A DNA stretch of 11,528 nucleotides. Origin: an uncultured Lachnospiraceae bacterium. GTDB taxonomy: Bacteria; Bacillota; Clostridia; Lachnospirales; Lachnospiraceae. The stretch spans positions 1-11,528 of the forward strand of contig CACZOG010000072.1 of NCBI GenBank assembly GCA_902782715.1, read 5' to 3'. This document shows, one piece after another, positions 1-6,241 of the stretch; the stretch's first letter is position 1; each line of letters starts with the position of its first letter. The notes beneath the pieces are model-generated. The model did not search any database, was not told the origin of the DNA, and saw only the letters and a program-made list of their open reading frames with translations. Made by a program: the position numbers and the translations under genes.

Positions 1-67
1 ATTTTTCAGCAGTACCCGCAGAACGGAATAATAATTATCATCACAATCCTATGCTGCTTAAATCTGA

Positions 68-2044
68 TTATTCTTTATTCCTCACAATTCCCTGTTTTTT
101 TAAGAGCATCTTCCTTAAGTTTTCGAAATCATTGATCTCGTCTGTATATCTTTCTCCCACAAGAACGCCTTCTTCTTTTTCTTTGTTACACTCGGCTATT
201 CCCGCTTCGATGCATTCTGTCGCTTTTGGGCTGTCTGTCTTTTGAACATAAGCATATGTTGCGAAGTAATACCATATACGCATTTTATCCGCATAAATGG
301 TTTTGTATTTTTCAAGGCAGGCCAGAGCTTTATCGTATGATTTCAGGTTATTATATGCCGGAATGAGAATACCGAGCAGTCCAAGTGTCATTTTTTCATC
401 AGGGTATCCGTAAAGTGCATCTACCACTTCAAAGTATTTCTCTCGGGCAAAGTATTTATCAATCTTTTTACCCAGCTCTTCTGCGTCCATCGAAGCATTG
501 ATCCCCTTGGGTCTGGGTTCATATTGTTTTAATATTTCTATTGTCTTTTTGTCACCGATCTCGTCAGCTGTATCCACACAATTCCATCCATGACTGCAAG
601 GAAGCGTTTTGTCTCCTCCATATTTTAAAAGCAGATCCAAAACCTGATACTTTTCTTCCTTCAGATTATTGTTTGTATTTGACGTAATCTGATAAAGAGG
701 AGAAATTTTGTCATTATTACGTATATTGGGATCTCCTCCGGCTTTAAGTATTTCTTCAACAAGCTCGACATCAGCAGGGTAACCGCTGAGATAATGCAGT
801 GCCGTACTGCCATATTTATCCTGATTATTTACATCTATACCTCTTTTGACCAGATCTTTGGCAATATCCCATTTCCTGCTTGATACAGCATTCTGTAAAA
901 GGCTGCACTTATTTCTGTCCAAAGAATTGATGTCGAGATCAGGCACTTCCTCCAAAGCTTCAAGATATTCTTTCATGCCGTTTTTCACAATCCCAATTGC
1001 TTTTCGAATATCCTCTTCTGTTTTACGTACCTGTCTTTCTCCATAAAAGCCTTTAAGAAGTTCTTTGACCGTGTAATCAGTCATCGAAATATTCGAAATG
1101 CATTTATCATATTCTTCTTTCGATGCCTCTGTTATAACTCCGCGAAGGTCTGCTTTTTTCCAATCGCCTTCCTGTCCCCGGCCTATATACAGTTCGTCAT
1201 AGTCAGGTGCCAGATAATCATCCTGATGTCCGATGATTCGCCAGTCACCGCCCATCAGTTTTTGATCAAAAAGGACACAAGCATTTATATTGATCGGAGG
1301 AATGATCCTTCCTGCATTCACTATCGTTTGCTCATCAATAGTCGGTGTTTCTGAAATATGATCGAATATCTCCGCCACGCAAAAGCTTAACCTGTCAAGA
1401 TTTATCTCAATGATCCGCCCAAAGCAAAATCTGTTATCGTCATAAACAAAGCAGAAAATATCTCCACGGCCAAGATATCTTTTCATTGTTCTCGGCTTCT
1501 TATCCCAGTCCCATAATTTGATGCTTCCGATCGCCGTTCTTGACAGTTTCTCAATGAACTCATCCATATTATCTGCAAATACGCCGTTGGGATTTTCTTC
1601 ATACACATTGAAATGTCCGTATTCGCAATCCATCCACTCAACTTTGCCGGTTTCGTTATTAAAAAGTATCAGAATAGTTCCTATCTTCGTATACAGATTT
1701 CCGATAAGAAATCTCTGACCAAAATCATTTCTGCCTTTCCAGTCGTTGTATGCACCGGTCACTCTTGCCAATGCATCCTCCTGTGATTTAATAACATACA
1801 GCTTTATTTCAATTTCACCCTTAACTTTGTTAAATGAAAACCATTTATCAAACTTCTCATTTCCGGCAGGCACAACAAAATCAGACTGTTTAAATGTTAT
1901 TTCTCCGCGAATAAATCTTTCATATGCTTTTGAATAGAAACTCTTTAATCCTTCATGCAATTGAAAGCCCAGTTCGTTTTCCGTTTCCTCCCAATCGAAC
2001 TGAGCTGTTCCCGATTTAGCATTTAAAAAATCAACCAAATTCAT
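68..2044 (-). CDS. Composite immunity-type protein: SUKH (SMI1/KNR4) + Imm26 + ankyrin repeats + TPR-like tail
   Basis: 658 residues, probably cytoplasmic, with no signal peptide or membrane segment. Residues 1-168 look like a SUKH (SMI1/KNR4) domain: an early ETENELGFQL helix, a central GNLYTKIGTILILF strand pair and a closing DNMDEFIEKL helix. Residues 186-302 match the Imm26 immunity family, with GRGDIFCFVYDDNRFCFGRII at the start and a GDWRIIGH motif near 266-273. Residues 370-510 form ankyrin repeats (STALHYLSG at 413-421, then an AGGDPN turn at 435-440). Residues 520-645 are TPR-like helices (AYNNLKSYDKALACLEKY). SUKH and Imm26 domains are known as antidotes to secreted polymorphic toxins; fusing several immunity domains is a described 'polyimmunity' layout. 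A start at 2044 is supported by GGGGGA seven bases upstream. It lies 57 nt after the membrane-protein gene and is probably cotranscribed with it. Which toxin it counters, if any, cannot be read here. Confidence 0.8.
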   Translation of the reverse strand: MNLVDFLNAKSGTAQFDWEETENELGFQLHEGLKSFYSKAYERFIRGEITFKQSDFVVPAGNEKFDKWFSFNKVKGEIEIKLYVIKSQEDALARVTGAYNDWKGRNDFGQRFLIGNLYTKIGTILILFNNETGKVEWMDCEYGHFNVYEENPNGVFADNMDEFIEKLSRTAIGSIKLWDWDKKPRTMKRYLGRGDIFCFVYDDNRFCFGRIIEINLDRLSFCVAEIFDHISETPTIDEQTIVNAGRIIPPININACVLFDQKLMGGDWRIIGHQDDYLAPDYDELYIGRGQEGDWKKADLRGVITEASKEEYDKCISNISMTDYTVKELLKGFYGERQVRKTEEDIRKAIGIVKNGMKEYLEALEEVPDLDINSLDRNKCSLLQNAVSSRKWDIAKDLVKRGIDVNNQDKYGSTALHYLSGYPADVELVEEILKAGGDPNIRNNDKISPLYQITSNTNNNLKEEKYQVLDLLLKYGGDKTLPCSHGWNCVDTADEIGDKKTIEILKQYEPRPKGINASMDAEELGKKIDKYFAREKYFEVVDALYGYPDEKMTLGLLGILIPAYNNLKSYDKALACLEKYKTIYADKMRIWYYFATYAYVQKTDSPKATECIEAGIAECNKEKEEGVLVGERYTDEINDFENLRKMLLKKQGIVRNKE

Positions 2045-2101
2045 AACAATCCCCCATTGCCAGCCCTTAAATCATAATTACAAGGCTCATTTAACACATA
2101 A

Positions 2102-3643
2102 TTAAAATCCCAGTTCATACCATCCGTCGGTATCAACCTTGCCATCCTGATAAAACGCAATGAATATATCCAGACATTCAGAAGGTTCGATATTGTCTTT
2201 GCAAAGGATCTTCGGAAGGCTGTTTTGATCCTTCTTCTCGTCAAGGCCCGCTTCGATATGCATTAAACCGGGTTCTTTATCCATGCACGCCTGAATGAAA
2301 GTTACATGATTTACGGGTTCGGAAGGAGAAACGATTATAAACTCTTCTTCGCCGTCTTCGATTTCTTCTATCGCTCCGTCCACTATGCCGATATAATCTC
2401 TGATGTTTTCTATTTTTTCTTCCGTATCAGTTACCCGAAGCGTCCACTCCAAGTGTTTTTCCACCGGCAGTTCTTCAAAGTTATCGCTTAAATATCTTCT
2501 GTCAAATCCGAAATTCGTTTCAAGATATCTTTCATAATCCAATCCCGGAGGAAGAACTTCTTTCCATACGATCTTCTCCTCCGGCAGACATGCTTCGAAA
2601 TTGCGACCGTTCATTATTCCGAGAACAGAATCGCCTGCAGGGTTATTCGTATTGAATTTTGCGATAACGGGATGATTATTTTTTACATTCGAGAACGCAT
2701 ATGCAAAAAGGGTATCCGTTTTATCGCTTATCCAGATCAAAGCATTGAGATATTCCCAAAAAGGGGTAAATTCAGGCGTATGATTCTTAAGAGTAAATTC
2801 GATGCGAATCCATTTTGTTCCTTTTATCTCTTTTACAGCATAATTTAATTCATACGAAGTCGGATCCGAATACAGTTCATAGTATTCATCCAGGTGCGCT
2901 TTAAGATCGGGATATGAAACCTTCTTTGTGAAAATAAAAGATCTGTAATCCTTAAGATTCGGAAAACCATTCTCTTTGGAGTTATCCGTATCCGGGCTTT
3001 CCACGGTCGGCAGTTTACTTTCTTCTGCCTGAAGTTTGCTTTCTTCAACCGGAAGCACACCGTTTTTCAAAAAGTAGTAAAAGTCGTCTTTAAAAACCTT
3101 AAAGCCCTCTTCTCCGAGATAATCAAGATTAACTTCTTTCTTTTTTCCGTTCGAATTAAAGATGATACCCCTGGTAATGGTAACCGAATATCCGGTTCTG
3201 AAAGGTCTTTCATAAAACTCTTCAAAAGACGAACGCGAATAAAGTTCACGTTTTTTATTTTTCTTATGAACGATCTCCAGGCCGTGTTCATCCAATTCAA
3301 TGTATTCAATATCAAATACAAAAACCAGGTAATATATCAAGATCAAACCTGTACCGATCAGTTCGAGAATAATGATGCCGACCCACCATTTTATGGAAGG
3401 GAAAATGATCGGTATCATGAATGCAGGTATAACGGGAAGAATGATATCGCAGACTGCGAATACCACAATGAACTCTGATATTGCCGTACCCTTTTGTCTC
3501 TTTAAAGGATAATACCTTCTCCTGTTTTTATCCGTCCTGTCCGACCGGCCTGATTCCACAGGTTTCCTGTAGATCAAAAGTGCCACGGCAATCGGTCCTA
3601 AAAGGACCGCCAGTCCGCCTAAAAATATGATCACTTCAAACAT
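2102..3643 (-). CDS. Membrane-anchored protein of unknown function, possible immunity-type C-terminal domain
   Basis: 513 residues, family not recognised. The N-terminus has three hydrophobic segments, about residues 4-25, 55-81 and 86-110, with a basic stretch (SGRSDRTDKNRRR) between the first two. Residues 112-195 form a compact alpha/beta stretch that could be a small membrane-proximal domain. Residues 196-226 are an acidic linker with a seven-residue tandem repeat (EESKLQA, EESKLPT). Residues 230-395 form a soluble domain rich in aromatic and charged residues, followed by a C-terminal part (396-513) containing HVTFIQAC and ending DGWYELGF. That last part resembles small immunity-type proteins in general character, but I cannot name the family. 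The start follows a GGGGGG Shine-Dalgarno by seven bases. Being the first gene of a promoter-proximal pair with the SUKH/Imm26 protein suggests a related, membrane-located defensive role; this is inference from context. Confidence 0.7.
   Translation of the reverse strand: MFEVIIFLGGLAVLLGPIAVALLIYRKPVESGRSDRTDKNRRRYYPLKRQKGTAISEFIVVFAVCDIILPVIPAFMIPIIFPSIKWWVGIIILELIGTGLILIYYLVFVFDIEYIELDEHGLEIVHKKNKKRELYSRSSFEEFYERPFRTGYSVTITRGIIFNSNGKKKEVNLDYLGEEGFKVFKDDFYYFLKNGVLPVEESKLQAEESKLPTVESPDTDNSKENGFPNLKDYRSFIFTKKVSYPDLKAHLDEYYELYSDPTSYELNYAVKEIKGTKWIRIEFTLKNHTPEFTPFWEYLNALIWISDKTDTLFAYAFSNVKNNHPVIAKFNTNNPAGDSVLGIMNGRNFEACLPEEKIVWKEVLPPGLDYERYLETNFGFDRRYLSDNFEELPVEKHLEWTLRVTDTEEKIENIRDYIGIVDGAIEEIEDGEEEFIIVSPSEPVNHVTFIQACMDKEPGLMHIEAGLDEKKDQNSLPKILCKDNIEPSECLDIFIAFYQDGKVDTDGWYELGF
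3005..3046 (-). repeat. In-frame tandem 21-nt repeat in the linker of the membrane-anchored protein
   Basis: Two imperfect 21-nt units encode EESKLQA and EESKLPT (residues 200-213), with a partial third copy (VES) after them. They lie in the acidic hinge between the membrane-proximal and the soluble part. Short in-frame repeats such as this can vary in copy number between strains and would change linker length without breaking the frame. Confidence 0.6.
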
Positions 3644-3685
3644 TGTTTTCCCCCCAAGTTTGTGTATTCTTATTCCTTAAATTTC

Positions 3686-3713
3686 ATTGTAGCAGAAAAC
3701 CGGCCTATAACAA
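3686..3713 (-). promoter_or_regulatory. Predicted extended -10 promoter of the membrane protein / SUKH-Imm26 unit
   Basis: On the minus strand, TTGTTA (3708-3713) is separated by 16 nt from TACAAT (3686-3691), which is preceded by TGC, an extended -10 element. Transcription would begin near 3679, about 36 nt before the ATG at 3643. It sits in the 80-nt gap after the tetR-linked acetyltransferase gene, in which I see no terminator, so some read-through from that operon is also possible. Confidence 0.5.
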
Positions 3714-3723
3714 ACATCAAATA

Positions 3724-4236
3724 CTATAAATTAATAATGTATACATCAGCTTCTTCGCCTTCAAACTCGAAACTTCTCTCATACTTACCGTTATTTTTTA
3801 TAATTGTTTTAACGGAAGGCTCATTCGTTCTCTCAACCGATAACTGCAGACTTTCCAATCCGATCTCCTCCGCCCGTTTTACAATAAGCCCAAGCATCTG
3901 CGTCGCATAACCCTTCCTTCTTTCCGATGGTCTGACACTGTATCCGCTGTTGCCGAAATCCTTGAGGAAATCGTTTAACTCATGTCTTAAATCAATGATT
4001 CCGACAATCCTGCCATTATCATCAAAAGCAAAATAAGTATCCGTAACAACCCATGAGGGATTGACCGTTTCTTCGGATATATTGTCCGTAACGGTTTTAA
4101 GCCATTCACCATATGACTCCATCCTGTCAAGCAGTTCACTGCCGTTTATGGTATTCTCGCCATTGTCAATGAATTCCTGTTTAAAAGCCAAAGCTTCATT
4201 TTCATATTCCTTTACAGGTCTTTTTAACTTGATCAT
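3724..4236 (-). CDS. GNAT N-acetyltransferase, second gene of the tetR operon
   Basis: 170 residues, full length for a GNAT domain, cytoplasmic. Members of this fold transfer the acetyl group of acetyl-CoA to an amine; the substrate is not predictable here. The acetyl-CoA pyrophosphate loop is GYSVRPSERRKGYATQ (98-113), with the R-x-x-G-x-A signature at 106-111. Upstream, NGRIVGIIDLRHELN (74-88) is the typical strand 2-4 hairpin of the COG3981-type 'predicted acetyltransferase' group, and NEPSVKTIIKNNG (138-150) is the usual helix after strand 5. The ATG comes one base after the tetR stop codon, and GGGAG inside the end of tetR is its Shine-Dalgarno, so translation is probably coupled. Expression should follow the TetR repressor, suggesting that the enzyme modifies a compound sensed by, or exported under, that regulator. 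Confidence 0.88.
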   Translation of the reverse strand: MIKLKRPVKEYENEALAFKQEFIDNGENTINGSELLDRMESYGEWLKTVTDNISEETVNPSWVVTDTYFAFDDNGRIVGIIDLRHELNDFLKDFGNSGYSVRPSERRKGYATQMLGLIVKRAEEIGLESLQLSVERTNEPSVKTIIKNNGKYERSFEFEGEEADVYIINL

Positions 4237-4237
4237 A

Positions 4238-4807
4238 TTATTCTCCCGTTAACTGTCTTTTTATGTTTCGTATAATAGAACGACATGTCTTTGTTTTTAT
4301 GGTTATGATCCCGTTCCACATTCGGACTCCCTGATACGAAAAAAGGATCATATTCACGATTTCATCGACATCCACGTCATTAAACTCTCCGTTTTTGATT
4401 CCGTACTTAATTAACTCTTTCCACTTCTTTTCGCTGTTCTTATGAAGACGTTCAAAAAAGCCGGAGTCAACCGTTTGGGCATACTCATACATGGCTGTAT
4501 TCAAAGAATCCTCGTCATTAATTAACTCGTGCTCCATCCGTTTAAGCGCATCATCTAAGATCACAGCTGCAGGTGTTCCTTTTTTGATCCGATCGCGGAA
4601 ATCCATTTCATCATTTTGTGTGATCACCTCGAGCAGTTCCTCAAACAATTCTCCCGTACTCGAAAAATGACTGTATAAGCCGCCTCTGCTCATATTGGTA
4701 ACTTCGCATACATCCTTCATGGTAACCTGCTTAAAACCCTTCTTTGCAAAAAGAATGTAAGATTCATTCAATATGTATTCTCTTGTTTTCTCTCCCTTAG
4801 CTGCCAT
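4238..4807 (-). CDS. TetR-family transcriptional regulator
   Basis: 189 residues from the chosen start. The N-terminal DNA-binding domain covers residues 6-55: a first helix (TREYILNESYILFAKKGF) followed by the helix-turn-helix VTMKDVCEVTNMSRGGLYSHF (28-48), which is textbook TetR. The rest (about 60-189) is a helical ligand-binding and dimerisation domain of normal length, ligand unknown. The frame is open upstream to an ATG at 4882, but that extension would run through the promoter and operators; the ATG at 4807 follows AAGGAGAG by a suitable distance and starts the usual MAAKGEKTRE tail, so it is preferred. Two matching palindromes in its promoter imply autorepression. The gene is followed one base later by a GNAT acetyltransferase, its likely target gene. 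Whether it also controls distant genes such as an efflux pump is unknown. Confidence 0.92.
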   Translation of the reverse strand: MAAKGEKTREYILNESYILFAKKGFKQVTMKDVCEVTNMSRGGLYSHFSSTGELFEELLEVITQNDEMDFRDRIKKGTPAAVILDDALKRMEHELINDEDSLNTAMYEYAQTVDSGFFERLHKNSEKKWKELIKYGIKNGEFNDVDVDEIVNMILFSYQGVRMWNGIITIKTKTCRSIIRNIKRQLTGE

Positions 4808-4823
4808 TTGTTCACTCTCCTTT

Positions 4824-4839
4824 TCGACACTTATGTCGA
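4824..4839. promoter_or_regulatory. TetR operator 1 (at the transcription start)
   Basis: TCGACA-CTTA-TGTCGA, a perfect 6-bp inverted repeat around a 4-bp centre. It covers the expected transcription start (about 4838) and abuts the Shine-Dalgarno of tetR. Its half-site is shared with operator 2, with centres 25 bp apart. A repressor dimer bound here would block initiation. Confidence 0.75.
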
Positions 4840-4844
4840 TTTTT

Positions 4845-4873
4845 ATTTTAGACACACGTGTCGATTTTGTCAA
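4845..4873 (-). promoter_or_regulatory. Sigma-A type promoter of the tetR-GNAT operon
   Basis: On the minus strand, a perfect TTGACA (4868-4873) is followed by a 17-nt spacer and TAAAAT (4845-4850, five of six consensus bases). Initiation is expected near 4838, giving a leader of about 30 nt. Both predicted TetR operators overlap this element, and it begins just after the terminator of the preceding transcription unit. Confidence 0.8.
4849..4864. promoter_or_regulatory. TetR operator 2 (in the promoter spacer)
   Basis: TAGACA-CACG-TGTCGA, an inverted repeat with one mismatched pair in the same format as operator 1 (TNGACA-N4-TGTCGA). It fills most of the spacer between -35 and -10 and touches the first base of the -10. 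This is a classic position for TetR-family repression. Confidence 0.75.
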
Positions 4874-4880
4874 TAGAATC

Positions 4881-4915
4881 AAAACAAAAAAGCCCTGCCT
4901 TCTCCGGCAGAGCTT
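4881..4915 (-). terminator. Rho-independent terminator after the GNAT gene at 4942-5439
   Basis: On the minus strand a 10-bp stem (AAGCTCTGCC / GGCAGGGCTT, one G-T pair) closes a GGAGAA loop and runs directly into TTTTTTGTTTT. It starts about 27 nt after the stop codon and ends just before the tetR -35 box, insulating tetR from the upstream operon. Confidence 0.9.
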
Positions 4916-4941
4916 CTATCCGTTTAGTAAATTGTATATAT

Positions 4942-5439
4942 TTATTCTTTGGTAATTACCATAAAACATCTGTCCCAGGATTCGTCTTTATACGAAAAGG
5001 CTCCCTCATCCGTTCTTCTTTCCCTGAATCCCAGTTTCTCATAAAATCTTTTTGCTCTCGGGTTCTGAGGGAAAACAACCAGCTGTACCGCTTCTGCATC
5101 CGTGTCGTTAAAAGCATATTTAAGCAAAAGATCAAACATTTCCTTTGCGATGCCTTTTCCGCGGCAGTCGGGATCTACTATTACAAATTTAAGCATTCCT
5201 TCTTTAGTATCATCGTTTAACGAATAGCAGAAGAAACCGACCGGTACATCACCTTCTGTTGCGACAAACGACAGATCTCCGTGTTTTTCCTTATGCTCCA
5301 GAAGCGTCTTGGTAAAGTTTTCCTTATCAAGAGGGAAACTGAATCTGTTGGCGCACCACATTACGTGAGTTCTTTCATCTTCAGGCCAGTTTTTAATTAT
5401 TTCAAAATCCTTCTCGGGATCAAATGCTCTTAATTTCAT
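4942..5439 (-). CDS. GNAT N-acetyltransferase
   Basis: 165 residues, a single complete GNAT domain, cytoplasmic. The N-terminus MKLRAFDPEKDFEIIKNWP is the usual first strand and helix of RimI/RimJ-like members. The acetyl-CoA loop is VDPDCRGKGIAKEM (88-101), with the R-x-x-G-x-A signature at 93-98, and NPRAKRFYEKLGFRE (126-140) is the characteristic helix and beta-bulge of motif B. The substrate cannot be inferred. It is the last gene before a strong terminator and lies 101 nt after cbiL; whether it is read from the upstream genes or from its own promoter is unclear. The best Shine-Dalgarno, AAGGAA, is about 11-13 nt from the ATG, rather far. A 15-codon frame ends with TAA a single base before this ATG, so translation might be assisted by coupling. 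Confidence 0.87.
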   Translation of the reverse strand: MKLRAFDPEKDFEIIKNWPEDERTHVMWCANRFSFPLDKENFTKTLLEHKEKHGDLSFVATEGDVPVGFFCYSLNDDTKEGMLKFVIVDPDCRGKGIAKEMFDLLLKYAFNDTDAEAVQLVVFPQNPRAKRFYEKLGFRERRTDEGAFSYKDESWDRCFMVITKE

Positions 5440-5440
5440 A

Positions 5441-5522
5441 TTATCTTTTATTCCTTACCGCCAAATGTATTAAACCATGCTCTCTCATCAAAGCTGCGCT
5501 TCCTTGGTTTTCATTTTTTCAT
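5441..5522 (-). pseudogene. Short overlapping frames, possibly a remnant or leader upstream of the GNAT gene
   Basis: Two tiny minus-strand frames occupy the gap between cbiL and the GNAT gene. One runs from an ATG at 5522 to a TAA at 5448 but is broken by a TGA at 5511-5513; after it come 20 sense codons ending in WFNTFGGKE, which looks protein-like. Had that TGA been TGG, it would be a 24-residue mini-protein or the tail of a former gene. The second is ATG 5488 to TAA 5441 (15 codons, MREHGLIHLAVRNKR), with AAGGAAG ten bases upstream, ending one base before the GNAT start. Neither resembles a known family, and chance is a real possibility at this length. Confidence 0.2.
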
Positions 5523-5526
5523 TCTT

Positions 5527-5555
5527 ATGATTGTAAAAGATCATTTTACGATCAT
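5527..5555. repeat. Inverted repeat spanning the cbiL stop codon
   Basis: ATGATTGTAAAA and TTTTACGATCAT are inverted copies (11 of 12 pairs) around a 5-nt loop. The structure includes the last codons and stop of cbiL. It is AT-rich and no T-tract follows on the minus strand, so it is not a standard terminator. It may protect the 3' end of the message or separate cbiL from the GNAT gene. Confidence 0.45.
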
Positions 5556-6197
5556 TATTGAAAAATAACCGACTTCATCCGGAATGGACTGAAGGTCATA
5601 ATAAACCCTCTCATTTTCCATACCGCAGTTTTCAACCAGATATGCTTTTCTGCCGCTTTCAGAAACCTTTTCTTTTATCTCTTTTATATTTTTACCGACT
5701 TTTAAAATGACCAGTGTTCCGTCATAATCACAGAACTTTCCGGAAGTGATTATTACCGATTCATCCCCTAAAGAAAGCGGCATTTTTAACTTCGAAGAAA
5801 CCGCACTGAAGGATGTTATACCGTTTATTATTTCAAAATCATATCCGTTATTTTTGATAATGTCGGCAATATAATAAAATGTCGAGTAAAACCCGGGATC
5901 TCCCAGTGTCAGGAAAGCAACATTCTTACCTTTTGAAAGGTGAAGAATAATCTGTTCTGCCGCTTTCTCATGAAACTCTTTTATACCATCTTCGCGCATG
6001 GGAAAATCAAGAAGCAGTAATTCTTTTGATTCAATTTCAGGCACTGCATCTTTCGCGATACGATATGCAATACCCGGTTCGCCCTTGCTTTGCACACATG
6101 CTATGCAGTCTGCATTTTTAATTGTTTTCACAGCCTTCAGAGTCAGTAATTCGGGATCTCCCGGTCCGACTCCGACGGCAAATAACTTACCTGTCAT
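5541..6197 (-). CDS. cbiL: Precorrin-2 / cobalt-factor II C20-methyltransferase
   Basis: 218 residues, normal length for CbiL/CobI. The enzyme uses S-adenosylmethionine to methylate C20 of the corrin ring precursor in cobalamin synthesis: precorrin-2 in the aerobic route, cobalt-factor II in the anaerobic route, the latter more likely in a clostridium. It shows the tetrapyrrole methylase signature VGVGPGDPELLTLKA (8-22), the second motif LTLGDPGFYSTF (96-107), and INGITSFSAVSSKL (124-137) where CbiL proteins carry the conserved G-(I/V)-(T/S)-S-F-x-A segment. The ATG at 6197 has GGAA eight bases upstream and gives the expected N-terminus. No other cobalamin gene and no cobalamin riboswitch are in the window; the 44-nt gap to the upstream acetyltransferase gene is too short for one. 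The gene therefore stands apart from its pathway, which is unusual but not unknown in clostridia. Confidence 0.9.
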   Translation of the reverse strand: MTGKLFAVGVGPGDPELLTLKAVKTIKNADCIACVQSKGEPGIAYRIAKDAVPEIESKELLLLDFPMREDGIKEFHEKAAEQIILHLSKGKNVAFLTLGDPGFYSTFYYIADIIKNNGYDFEIINGITSFSAVSSKLKMPLSLGDESVIITSGKFCDYDGTLVILKVGKNIKEIKEKVSESGRKAYLVENCGMENERVYYDLQSIPDEVGYFSIMIVK

Positions 6198-6241
6198 TTT
6201 GTAATTCCAATCAGTTTAATATATCCCCTTTAGCAAAAAAG

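Noticed and set aside
1..67. Possible terminator after the SUKH/Imm26 gene
   Set aside because: Only AGCAG / CTGCT with a loop of about 40 nt and no T-tract; any real terminator lies beyond the window.
4808..4882. N-terminal extension of the TetR regulator to the ATG at 4882
   Set aside because: It overlaps the -35, -10 and both operators, and the ATG at 4807 has a strong Shine-Dalgarno.
4858..5220. Open plus-strand frame of 120 codons
   Set aside because: It is antisense to an intact GNAT gene, crosses the terminator and has no family-like composition.
6198..6241. Possible cobalamin riboswitch ahead of cbiL
   Set aside because: The gap is 44 nt, far shorter than a cobalamin aptamer, and no B12-box-like sequence is seen.
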